Part shown: positions 18,373-26,951 of the stretch, in pieces
How the letters are laid out: every line of letters begins with the position of its first letter
Numbering within the stretch: position 1 is the stretch's first letter
Assembly (NCBI RefSeq): GCF_001039355.2
Contig: NW_019773645.1
Span: 4,729-40,819, forward strand
DNA length: 36,091 nt
From: Lingula anatina
Lineage: Eukaryota; Brachiopoda; Lingulata; Lingulida; Lingulidae
Direction: 5' to 3'
Notes under the pieces: generated by a model
The model's database searches: none
Seen by the model: the letters and a program-made list of their open reading frames with translations, nothing else
What the model was told of the DNA's origin: nothing
Made by a program: the position numbers and the translations under genes

Positions 18373-20790
18373 TATCATGTATTTGACTAGGTACAATTCT
18401 TTTCTTATTGATGATCTGCATGTATTATAGACAATATGTGTCTGATTAACACTGAATCTACAAGGTTGGTGAAAGAGAAATGTCGATAAACACTGAACAT
18501 CTAAAATGCATGAGTTGCATTCTTATTGGTGGTCTAAAAAAGACAGTTTCTTATGAATATTGAACCAACAATATACATGTAGGTTTGAGAGCAGTAAATA
18601 TTGTTTAACATTTTGAATGAATAAATTGTATATGTTACAGAAATGTGATTCAGATTGTTCATAAATTGTCTTGATTGTTTAAAGTCATAATAACTCTTCG
18701 CTTTGGCCAAAAATTGGATTTTCCCTGGAGTAAACGGCAATTTTCCCATACTTACCAATGGTTAGCGACCCCATTCCTGCATTCAAAGTTAGTCCAGGTT
18801 TTTTTTCCTAAACGTTTGGTTTTTGTTAAAATCTCTTAAGAGAATTTTGAATCTCAAAGGAAGAGTTATTATTGCTTTAAATAGCTGTTTTTGTTAGTTT
18901 TCTGTTTCTGTTATCTGAACATATCATTTTGAGATGTAGAAAGGATTTTTCATAATTGTTGTGATGACACCTGGCGTGGTTCTTTTTATGCCAGTAAGTA
19001 TTTCATAGACATCATTGTCAGTAATGATGGTGATATTCTCTGTGGTAAAAGTGTCATCACCTTTAAAATAGTATTTTGTTCTTTCTTCCTCATACATATG
19101 ATGGGTTTTGGCATTATTGTTTGTCAGTCTATTTTCCACGTTCCTCATTTTAGCTGTCTCCCCCTCTGAATCTTGAGCATTGTTACACCCACTTTCATTG
19201 CCTAAAGTTCCACGTAAAGTATTTGAACCATGTTTTCTTTGGACTTGCATTGTTTTGTGTGTTTTGCAGTTATGCCCTTGACTGAATTCTATTCCACATT
19301 TATAAGGTTTCTCACAGGTATGCATTCTTTTAGGACTAGTGAAGGCCAATTTTGTCATAAACTCTGTGCCACAGTGCTTGCTTTGATTATGCTTCTCTCC
19401 ATGAATGGTTTCATGATCAGTGCAATTCCCTTTGAGAGTGAAAGTTTTGTCACAGAATCTACTCTTGTACGGTTTGGCTCTGGTGTGAATTTGTTCATGG
19501 TAAGTGCAATTCCCTTTTAGAGTGAAAGTTTTGTCACAGAATCTACATTTGTAAGGTATCTCTCCAGAGTGAATTCTCTCATGATTTATGCAAGAATTTT
19601 TGTAGTTAAAAGTTTTGTCACAGAATCTACACTTATAAGGTTTGTAACTGGTGTGAATTCTTTCATGGTAAGTGCAACTCCCTTTGTGAGTGAAAGTTTT
19701 GTCACAGAATCCACACTTGTAAGGTTTGACGCCTGTATGAATCCTTTCATGGCCCATACAAGCACCTTGTTGTGTAAAAGTTTTGTCACAGAATCTACAC
19801 TTGTAAGGTTTCTCTCCTGTGTGAATCCTCTCATGATGTATGCATGAAGTTTTGTCTTTAAAAGTTTTGTCACAGAATCTACATTTGTAAGGTCTCTCTC
19901 CTGTGTGAATTCTCTCATGATATATGCAAGAATTTTTGTAGTTATAAGTTTTGTCACAGAATCTACACTTATATGGTTTTTCTCCAGTGTGATTTCTTTC
20001 ATGGCTGATGCAATTTCCTTTATGAGTGAAACTTTTGTCACAGAATCTACATTTGAAAGGTTTGTCTCTTGTGTGAATTCTTTCATGGCCCATACATGAT
20101 CCTTGTTGTGTAAAAGTTTTCTCACAGTATCTACACTTGTAAAGTTTCTCCTCAGTGCGCATTTTTTCATTGAATGGTGCAAGAACTTATTTGTATGAAA
20201 TCTTGTCATAGAATCTACACTTGTAAGGTTTCTCAACAGTTTAATTATTTTCTTGAAAGATTCTTGTTTAAAATTTCATTGAGTCCCATTTCCAAGGCTA
20301 TCAGATAAATTTCTTTTCCTATTCATCACCCTTCTTTTGTACATAACTCCTGTCAGCCATACTGGGTAGTTACTGAAGTACACCAGTGTCATACACTTTA
20401 CTTTTAGTCAGTCAGTTACATGTATTAAGAAGAAGTGTTATACTTATCCAGGCTTAATATGTCCTTTTCATTCTATACTTGTGTTCACAATTCAACATTG
20501 AGCACCATACTCACTTGGAGTTTGTATGATCTTCTTGTAAATATTACCAGTGCACCAAGTCCTTGTACTGAGCAATGTGCATGTAGTTGAAGTAGGCTCT
20601 TGCTGCTTAAAGTCTTGAATACAGTCATTCTGTTGGACAATGTTAACTGCTGGCTACAGTGGATATATCTGATTGGTTGAAGTCATTTCTATACCATATT
20701 TCAGATGCTTTAAAGATATTATTAAAATTCACAACCCACCGCATCTAATTATCTGTAATTATTTCACTAAGCTTTGATTAACATGTAACA
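18373..20790. repeat. Segmental duplication unit 2 (zinc-finger gene B)
   Basis: The same orientation as unit 1, about 5 kb away. It is longer mainly because gene B has more fingers and a longer linker before the tail. The upstream flank at 20617-20780 matches 14742-14885 with scattered substitutions. Confidence 0.8.
18924..20162 (-). CDS. C2H2 zinc-finger protein B (eight intact fingers)
   Basis: 412 residues from ATG (20162) to stop. Eight consecutive canonical fingers (YKCRFCDKTF....C..HERIHTG type) are followed by three degenerate ones: first Cys to Ser in finger 9, loss of both Cys and the first His in finger 10, and a deletion between the Cys positions in finger 11. Then comes an acidic/Asn-rich stretch and the TTENITIITDNDVYEILTG tail shared with gene A. 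Every intact finger has Cys where the conserved helix Leu normally sits. An in-frame TAA nine codons upstream of the ATG follows a finger remnant (KPYKCRFYDK), so the N-terminus is truncated relative to an ancestor. A sequence-specific DNA-binding nuclear protein by family; the target is unknown. No effector domain other than the tail is recognised. Confidence 0.88.
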   Translation of the reverse strand: MRTEEKLYKCRYCEKTFTQQGSCMGHERIHTRDKPFKCRFCDKSFTHKGNCISHERNHTGEKPYKCRFCDKTYNYKNSCIYHERIHTGERPYKCRFCDKTFKDKTSCIHHERIHTGEKPYKCRFCDKTFTQQGACMGHERIHTGVKPYKCGFCDKTFTHKGSCTYHERIHTSYKPYKCRFCDKTFNYKNSCINHERIHSGEIPYKCRFCDKTFTLKGNCTYHEQIHTRAKPYKSRFCDKTFTLKGNCTDHETIHGEKHNQSKHCGTEFMTKLAFTSPKRMHTCEKPYKCGIEFSQGHNCKTHKTMQVQRKHGSNTLRGTLGNESGCNNAQDSEGETAKMRNVENRLTNNNAKTHHMYEEERTKYYFKGDDTFTTENITIITDNDVYEILTGIKRTTPGVITTIMKNPFYISK

Positions 20791-21383
20791 TGGTTTTCTA
20801 TCAAGCTACACCTAACCAGATAAAAAACAATGACTGGTTTACATTTACGGTAATTATTCTGTTTTTTTTTTCTTTTTTATGCGTGTGTGTCTGTTTTTTG
20901 GTTATACATTTGGTGATGTTCAGCCCATAAATTCCAAACCGTATTTTTTTCTACTTCAAATTTACTGAGTTGCTTTGTTTGGTAAAGAGGCATGTTGCTT
21001 TCCAAAATCAGCATAATTGGTTTACATTTAATGTAATTATATCACAGAGGGTTTTGGGCATCAGATCTACCGGAACATTGTCCAAGAATAAAAAAGCAAG
21101 ACTTAGTAGGTACTTCCACACAGTTGTCTTTATACCTGGGTAAGATCTGGGAGCTTTCAGCAGCTTGACCAGCTTCTCAGAGTATACACATAAATGTTAT
21201 AGTTAGCCTATTCAAACAATGGACTATTGCTAGAGATATGTGGTTTTAATTACAGATAAGAAGATGACTTAAGTTGATAAAATTATAATGAAAGAGACCA
21301 CTGTCTGTCCATTTCATGTGTAGATAAATGATGTATCTGACCCTTTTATTTTCATAACAGTACTGTTGTGATACATCTCCCTT
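20791..21383. other. Intergenic region, zinc-finger gene B to gypsy element
   Basis: AT-rich sequence with T-rich runs. Upstream exons of the plus-strand PARP gene may lie here or further left, but none could be identified with confidence. Confidence 0.5.
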
Positions 21384-21591
21384 TGAAACAACTCCAGGAA
21401 GGACTTGACTACAACAACTAACTTTATTTCTAAGTGTGCAGATATAAATACATTGTGTGTCTACTGATCAGAGGGATCACTGTCAAGTGTGTTTATACTA
21501 CGTACATTAGTGAGAGTGCTATTTAATGATAATTGATGACAGAGGGTTGGGGTTACTATAAGCTTGACCGATAGTGTTAAGAACCATAACA
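21384..21591 (-). repeat. 3' LTR of gypsy element
   Basis: On the minus strand it runs TGTTATGG...GTTTCA, with TG/CA termini. It is homologous to 26546-26755. Confidence 0.93.
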
Positions 21592-21606
21592 TCCCCTTCT
21601 TCCTTT
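21592..21606 (-). promoter_or_regulatory. Polypurine tract
   Basis: On the minus strand AAAGGAAGAAGGGGA abuts the 3' LTR, the expected position of the plus-strand primer. Confidence 0.8.
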
Positions 21607-21807
21607 AGAAAAGATAATCGGTGCTAAATCAAGGGTTGATAGTGGCAACACAGAATAAATGTCTTTTTGATTTCTGAGTAATACCTTGTGCAAGAGAAGT
21701 CTCACATGTGAAGCATGTAGTTTAAGTGAGTAAAATAAAGTAAATACAGTGATAAATAAAATCCTAGCTAGTAGAGCTATATGACATTGTTCATGCATAT
21801 GTACAAG

Positions 21808-24800
21808 TTACAAGTTCAGTCTATCAGGTGCTTTTGTTATTCTAGTAGATCGTCGTGGTGGTGGCACTGGTGCTTGGGTTACAGTGTTATCCACAGTGTT
21901 TGGCACTTGTTTGTTCTGAGCTGCTTCTGAATTCTCAAAGCGGGGCTCCTGATCATTGCTTGGTGAATGATTTTGCAAATGGGTGTTTTCAAAGTCAGAC
22001 TGATTGAATTTCTCTCCTGTTGGACGTATGTGTATACGATTGCGTACATACTGACCACCATTGTTAGTTTTTACAACATAGCTCCTGTTTGGTCTCGTAG
22101 AATCTACAATTGCTGGTTCCCATTTGTGACTCTGGGGATGTCGTACTCTCACATGCTGACCAGGAAGTAGGTCAGATAGATTTCTGGCTGACTGATCATA
22201 TCTGCTCTTTTCTTTATCCTTTTTTCTTTGCATGTATGCATTTATTTCACCGTCATAAGAGGCATGTGACAGGTGGGGTTGGATGGCAGGAAGATTGGTA
22301 TCATAAGCACGAGAATTTAAGAGTTCTGCTGGCGATGGTATGTTGTGATCTAATGGTGTGCATCTAAGGCACAACATGGCCATATGAGGATCGGTTTTAG
22401 CTTCCTTGCATTTAATCAGCAGATTTTTAACAGTTTGAACAGCTCGTTCAATAAATCCATTGGCCTGTGAATAGTGGGGGCTTGTTTGGACGTGCTCGAA
22501 GCCATAATCGTGGCTAAATTTCTGGAATTCAGCCGAAGTAAACTGAGTGTCATTTCCAGTGATAAGCTTTCTCGGGATTCCGAATTCTTCAAAGATTGAT
22601 TTCATGTGAGCAATGGTAGTGTTGGACTGCAAATTGTTCAGCTTTCTGACTACTGGAAATTTGCTGTAATAGTCAGATATGAGCAAGTAACTGTCATTGT
22701 CAATGAAAAATAAGTCTGCTCCCAGTGTGTGCCATGGTTTTTGTGGTACGTCGTGTGGCATTAGCGGTTGTTTGACGTTTGCCTTCTGGTTGTGTTGGCA
22801 TGGTGCACATGCTTTAACCATGTTTTCGATGTCTCGATTAATGTTGACCCAAAATACAGATCCTTTGGCACGAAGTTTGCACTTTTCAGCTCCTTGATGA
22901 GCATAGTGTAACTGTTCTAACACTGCTGCTTGAAGCGTTGTTGGGATCAGGATTCTAGTTCCTTTTAGAATAAGGCCATCAAATACTGACAATTCATCAC
23001 GGTAATTCCAATAGTCGTGGAGGTGCGATGGACACTCTGACCTAGTGTTTGGCCATCCGTTTGTGATGAAGTTTCGAAGAGAGTGAAGTGTCTCGTCCTT
23101 GGACGTTTCTTCTCGGATCTGCTTTAGTCTGGTGGGGCTTGCATTCAGCTGCATGTCGATCTCATGCACTGTGACATCTACACCTTGAATGGTGTCACCT
23201 TCGCATTTTGACAATCTGGAAAGAGCATCAGCGATTGGAATGTTCTTTCCTGGCACATATTTGATAGTTACATCATATTTCTGAATGCGCAACATCATCC
23301 TTGCGATTCTGGGAGGTGCATTGTTCACATGTTTCTGGAATATGGATTGGAGAGGCTTATGATCACTTTCAACAGTGACTTTACGGCCATAAGCGTAGTA
23401 ATGGAACTTCTCTAATCCATGTACAACTGCAAGCATTTCACGCTCTATGTTTGAATACCGCGTCTCGGTTTCTGTTAGTAATTTGCTCCTGTATTCGACA
23501 GGGCGATTGTTCTGCATCAAAGTGGCGCCGAGGCCGCGCTGCGACGCGTCAACCTGAATCGTTACAGGTTTGCTACTGTCAAAATATTGCAATGTTTCTG
23601 GTGAGGTGATGACAGATTTGATTTTCTCTACTGCAGCCTGATGATCTGGGCTCCAAACGAAATCATTCTTGCTCTTAGTTAAGTCCCACAGTACTGCTGA
23701 AATGGAAGCCAGGTTGGGTATGAACCTGCTGAGGTACTGGGTGAGGCCAAGAAACGTTTGAAGATCGGTGAGGTTGCTGGATGGATCCATGCTGTGGATG
23801 GATTCCACTTTCTTCGGGTCAGGTTGTAGACCCTCCGAACTGAGTATGTTTCCAAAGAATGGAATTTCGCTGCATCTGATGTGCATTTTATCTGGATTGA
23901 AACGGATGCCTATTTTTCTGGCACGATCCATGAGGAGATGCAAATTCCTGTCGTGCTCCTCTTTGGTTTTCCCATGGACAACAATGTCGTCAATGATTCC
24001 TGTAATTCCGTCTAGGTCTCCGAAGGCTTCATCTACCTTTTTCTGGAAAACATCTTGGGCGCATACAAGGCCAAATGGAAGTCGTAGGAAACGGTATCGA
24101 CCGTGAGGTGAATTGAAAGTGGTGTACAGTGAACTCTCATGGTCAAGTTTAATGTTCCAGTAACCACTACGAGCATCCAGAATTGAAAAATAGCGGGCTC
24201 CGCTAAGCCTTGGTAAAATTTCGTCAAAGCTTGGGATTCGATGATGTGGCCTTTTTATCGCGGCATTTAGATCTTTTGGGTCTAAGCACAGGCGTATGCT
24301 GCCATCAGCCTTTGTGACACAGACTAACGAATTGACCCAGTCTGTTGGCTCCTCTACTTTAGCGATGATGCCTTTCTTTTCAAGAGACTCGAGCTCCGTT
24401 TTGAGAGGCTCACGTAACGCTTCTGGTACACGGCGTGGTGGATGCACCACTGGTGGCACCGAGGGTTCAAGGGTAATGTGATATTCCCCTTTAAAACAGC
24501 CAATGCCTTGGAAACAGTCGGGGTACTGTTCCAGAAGTGCATTGTTAGCATTGGAGTGCTGTCTGTCCTCCAGATCAACAGCATAGTAAAGTGTAACTAA
24601 GCCTAGTTTCTGGCAGGTGTCTATGCCTAGGATAGTAGGCCCATTGGTTTCGACAACGTGAAATTGATGCTCAGTATTTGAACCTCCATACGTCAGTGTC
24701 AAGGTGCATGATCCATAATGAGGTATGCGTTGACCACCAAAGGCTACAATTTTGACGCCAGACGGTTTCAAATTGGTATTACTAGGGCATAATTTGGCAT

Positions 24801-26484
24801 AGTCTTTCTTCGTGATTAGGTTTCCATCGGCTCCAGTATCAACTTTGCACGGAAAAGTGATACTATTTTGCTCAGAGCTGATTTTCAGGTTAATGAAAGC
24901 ACGCTTGCTTTCAATGCTGCCCACGTATATTGGGCTAAAATATAGCTTGTTGCTCTCTTGTGGCTCACAGTCGNTGATGATGCCTTTCTTTTCAAGAGAC
25001 TCGAGCTCCGTTTTGAGAGGCTCACGTAACGCTTCTGGTACGCGGCGTGGTGGATGCACCACTGGTGGCACCGAGGGATCAAGGGTAATGTGATATTCCC
25101 CTTTAAAACAGTCAATGCCTTGGAAACAGTCGGGGTACTGTTCCAGAAGTGCATTGTTAGCATTGGAGTGCTGTCTGTCCTCCAGATCAACAGCATAGTT
25201 AAGTGTAACTAAGCCTAGTTTCTGGCAGGTGTCTATGCCTAGGATAGTCGGCCCATCGGTTTCGACAACATGAAATTCATGCTCAGTATTTGAACCTCCA
25301 TATGTCAGTGTCAAGGTGCATAATCCATAATGAGGTATGCGTTGACCACCAAAGGCTACAATTTTGACGCCAGACGGTTTCAACTTGGTATTATTAGGGC
25401 ATAATTTGGCATAGTCTTTCTTCGTGATTAGGTTTCCATCGGCACCAGTATCAACTTTGCACGGAAAAGTGATACTATTTTGCTCAGAGCTGATTTTCAG
25501 GTTAATGAAAGCACGCTTGCTTTCAATGCTGCCCACGTATATTGGGCTAAAACATAGCTCGTTGCTCTCTTGTGGCTCACAGTCGTCTTCGCTGCAGGCA
25601 TGCACTCTATGCATTTGCTGCTTGGGAGTGACGGCGTGTCTGTGTGGCCTGTTTCCACGATGAATTGTGGACTGCTTGTGCTCGGAGCGGCAGCACTTTC
25701 TCCAGTGGTTAAGTTTCCCACAGCCAAAGCATGTGGACCCGTATGCTGGGCACAGCTCTCTTTTACTATGGTCAAGTTTTGATCCACAGTTATTGCACTG
25801 ATTTTCCATTGGGGGGTGGCACTTTGAGGCCATGGTAGAAGTTTCTCTCTTCTTATGTGTCCCTTTAAATGTAGGTTTAGGGCGATACGATTTGTTGTGC
25901 TTGACTGCATGGACCTGGGCGTCTCGATTGATGTCTGTGAGTTGCTGCGAGGTTGCTTCCTGAGTTCTTGCAATGTAGATCGCCTTGTCCAATGATAGAG
26001 TTTCACCCAATTCCAGTAATTTGGACTGCGTGCGGGCTGATTTGCATCCAGAAATGAGCGTGTCAAGTATTTGTTCATCTGGTTGGGTATACTTGCACTC
26101 TCTAACCAGAGAACGAATTCTCTTCAAGAATTGATCTACAGTTTCCCCGTTACCTTGCGTAAGGGTCCTCAGCTTAAATCTGGCTAGTTTAAAATTGCTT
26201 TTAGGCTTAACAAATTCTTCAAATTTGTCAAAGTAGGTTTTTAATTCCTTAGATTCATCCCCAGTCAAGTTCCATGTGCTTACTAGGTCTCGTCCAGTCT
26301 CTCCAGCCCATATCTGGAGGTACGCAATCTTTTCAGTCTTAGATTTGTTCTTTAGTGGACCATCAAAGTATAACTCGCACATCTGTTTGAAATTCTTGTA
26401 CTCCTGAACTGCATCGGTAGCATGCCAGTTCATGGCAGGTACTGGTAAAGCTCCCAGCTCCATGTGGAAAGACTTTTTTATCAA
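21808..26484 (-). CDS. Gag-pol polyprotein of Ty3/gypsy element (contains assembly duplication)
   Basis: 1,558 codons as assembled; about 1,354 after discounting a 204-codon artificial repeat. Gag-like region at 1-230. Zinc knuckles: a C-x2-C...C motif (about 231-246) and CFGCGKLNHWRKC (about 252-265). Aspartic protease VDTGAD at about 344, repeated at about 548. Reverse transcriptase from about 700 with LCLDPKDLN and IIDDIVVHG (829-838). RNase H with VDAS (about 977). Integrase with an HHCC zinc motif (about 1190-1231) and a DDE core, where residue 1310 is Gly instead of the second catalytic Asp. A long C-terminal Pro/Gln/Asn-rich tail follows. Gag and pol are in one frame without a frameshift. 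It would make the particle, protease and enzymes for copy-and-paste transposition. Ends at a stop at 21808. Confidence 0.93.
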   Translation of the reverse strand: MIKKSFHMELGALPVPAMNWHATDAVQEYKNFKQMCELYFDGPLKNKSKTEKIAYLQIWAGETGRDLVSTWNLTGDESKELKTYFDKFEEFVKPKSNFKLARFKLRTLTQGNGETVDQFLKRIRSLVRECKYTQPDEQILDTLISGCKSARTQSKLLELGETLSLDKAIYIARTQEATSQQLTDINRDAQVHAVKHNKSYRPKPTFKGTHKKRETSTMASKCHPPMENQCNNCGSKLDHSKRELCPAYGSTCFGCGKLNHWRKCCRSEHKQSTIHRGNRPHRHAVTPKQQMHRVHACSEDDCEPQESNELCFSPIYVGSIESKRAFINLKISSEQNSITFPCKVDTGADGNLITKKDYAKLCPNNTKLKPSGVKIVAFGGQRIPHYGLCTLTLTYGGSNTEHEFHVVETDGPTILGIDTCQKLGLVTLNYAVDLEDRQHSNANNALLEQYPDCFQGIDCFKGEYHITLDPSVPPVVHPPRRVPEALREPLKTELESLEKKGIIXDCEPQESNKLYFSPIYVGSIESKRAFINLKISSEQNSITFPCKVDTGADGNLITKKDYAKLCPSNTNLKPSGVKIVAFGGQRIPHYGSCTLTLTYGGSNTEHQFHVVETNGPTILGIDTCQKLGLVTLYYAVDLEDRQHSNANNALLEQYPDCFQGIGCFKGEYHITLEPSVPPVVHPPRRVPEALREPLKTELESLEKKGIIAKVEEPTDWVNSLVCVTKADGSIRLCLDPKDLNAAIKRPHHRIPSFDEILPRLSGARYFSILDARSGYWNIKLDHESSLYTTFNSPHGRYRFLRLPFGLVCAQDVFQKKVDEAFGDLDGITGIIDDIVVHGKTKEEHDRNLHLLMDRARKIGIRFNPDKMHIRCSEIPFFGNILSSEGLQPDPKKVESIHSMDPSSNLTDLQTFLGLTQYLSRFIPNLASISAVLWDLTKSKNDFVWSPDHQAAVEKIKSVITSPETLQYFDSSKPVTIQVDASQRGLGATLMQNNRPVEYRSKLLTETETRYSNIEREMLAVVHGLEKFHYYAYGRKVTVESDHKPLQSIFQKHVNNAPPRIARMMLRIQKYDVTIKYVPGKNIPIADALSRLSKCEGDTIQGVDVTVHEIDMQLNASPTRLKQIREETSKDETLHSLRNFITNGWPNTRSECPSHLHDYWNYRDELSVFDGLILKGTRILIPTTLQAAVLEQLHYAHQGAEKCKLRAKGSVFWVNINRDIENMVKACAPCQHNQKANVKQPLMPHDVPQKPWHTLGADLFFIDNDSYLLISDYYSKFPVVRKLNNLQSNTTIAHMKSIFEEFGIPRKLITGNDTQFTSAEFQKFSHDYGFEHVQTSPHYSQANGFIERAVQTVKNLLIKCKEAKTDPHMAMLCLRCTPLDHNIPSPAELLNSRAYDTNLPAIQPHLSHASYDGEINAYMQRKKDKEKSRYDQSARNLSDLLPGQHVRVRHPQSHKWEPAIVDSTRPNRSYVVKTNNGGQYVRNRIHIRPTGEKFNQSDFENTHLQNHSPSNDQEPRFENSEAAQNKQVPNTVDNTVTQAPVPPPRRSTRITKAPDRLNL
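24364..24973. repeat. Duplicated gag-pro segment, copy A (assembly artefact)
   Basis: Matches 24976-25585 at a constant offset of 612 bp with roughly 15 substitutions. It ends exactly at the N, as expected for overlapping haplotype contig ends that were not merged. Confidence 0.85.
24974..24974. other. Assembly join (single N) inside gypsy pol
   Basis: A single N flanked by the two ends of the same 610-bp sequence. Frame is kept across it only by chance of the offset (612 = 3 x 204). Confidence 0.9.
24976..25585. repeat. Duplicated gag-pro segment, copy B (assembly artefact)
   Basis: Starts just after the N at 24974 and mirrors copy A. It duplicates the protease DTGA motif and the start of RT, which is not a normal gypsy layout. 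Confidence 0.85.
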
Positions 26485-26532
26485 CTGGTTATCAGCGTTG
26501 GCTCACTGTATTGTTATAAAACACAGTCACGT

Positions 26533-26545
26533 ACTTCTGACACCA
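26533..26545 (-). promoter_or_regulatory. Primer binding site (tRNA-Leu type)
   Basis: TGGTGTCAGAAGT directly follows the 5' LTR on the minus strand. It is complementary to a tRNA 3' end ...ACTTCTGACA-CCA, as in some animal tRNA-Leu. Primes minus-strand DNA synthesis. Confidence 0.75.
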
Positions 26546-26755
26546 TGAAACAACTCCAAGGAAGGGCTTGACTACAGCAACTAACTTTATTTCTAAGTGT
26601 GCAGATATAAATACATTGTGTCTACAGTTCAGAGGGATCACTGCTGTCAAGTGTGTTTATACTACGTACATTAGTGAGAGTGCTATTTAATGATAATTGA
26701 TGACAGAGGGTTGGGGTTACTATAAGCTTGACCGATAGTGTTAAGAACCATAACA
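26546..26755 (-). repeat. 5' LTR of gypsy element
   Basis: The 210-bp partner of the LTR at 21384-21591. As the 5' LTR it should contain the element's promoter; no unambiguous TATA box is assigned. Confidence 0.93.
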
Positions 26756-26853
26756 CAGGAGTTGGCTTATAAACATATGTATTCTAGTTTGATACATGTA
26801 CATGCATATATTTTGATAAACATCTCTGATATATATATCTCGATCATCTTAAG

Positions 26854-26951
26854 ATTTGGGTATCCAGACCCAGGGTACCTTCAGAGAGTTCAGGAGGAAC
26901 TCAAGGCCAAGGGAATTGAGGAAGAGCAAGGTGAAGTTCAGCAACCACCAG
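26854..26951 (+). CDS. PARP-like exon (linker, acidic)
   Basis: Encodes FGYPDPGYLQRVQEELKAKG and an acidic Gln-rich stretch, ending at donor GTATGC in phase 1. That phase matches the next exon. The acceptor is assumed to be CATCTTAAG at 26853; ACCTTCAG slightly downstream is an alternative. No domain recognised. Confidence 0.6.

Larger units (their letters stand above)
14389..18923. other. Region between the two zinc-finger genes
   Basis: About 4.5 kb with no supported gene. It holds the 5' flank of the duplication unit (homology to 20617-20780 near 14742-14885), a MITE-like AGATCGATCT-bearing block, GT and CA microsatellites, a 70-bp tandem duplication, and the 3' flank of the second duplication unit (from about 18373). 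Confidence 0.6.
21384..26755 (-). mobile_element. Ty3/gypsy LTR retrotransposon, apparently full-length
   Basis: Two LTRs of 208 and 210 bp, a tRNA-Leu-type primer binding site beside the 5' LTR, a purine tract beside the 3' LTR and one continuous gag-pol frame between. Domain order protease, RT, RNase H, integrase is that of Ty3/gypsy. No env-like ORF and no chromodomain are seen. LTRs differ at about four bases and three small indels, so insertion is fairly recent. The outer flanks (ATCTCCCTT on the left, CAGGAGTTGG on the right) show no target-site duplication. It sits about 100 bp upstream of the first recognised PARP exon in the opposite orientation, probably inside a PARP intron. Confidence 0.93.

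Noticed and set aside
19230-20099. Plus-strand open frames opposite zinc-finger gene B (and 14215-14415 opposite gene A)
   Set aside because: They are antisense shadows of the regular zinc-finger codon pattern; the minus-strand frames have the C2H2 residues.
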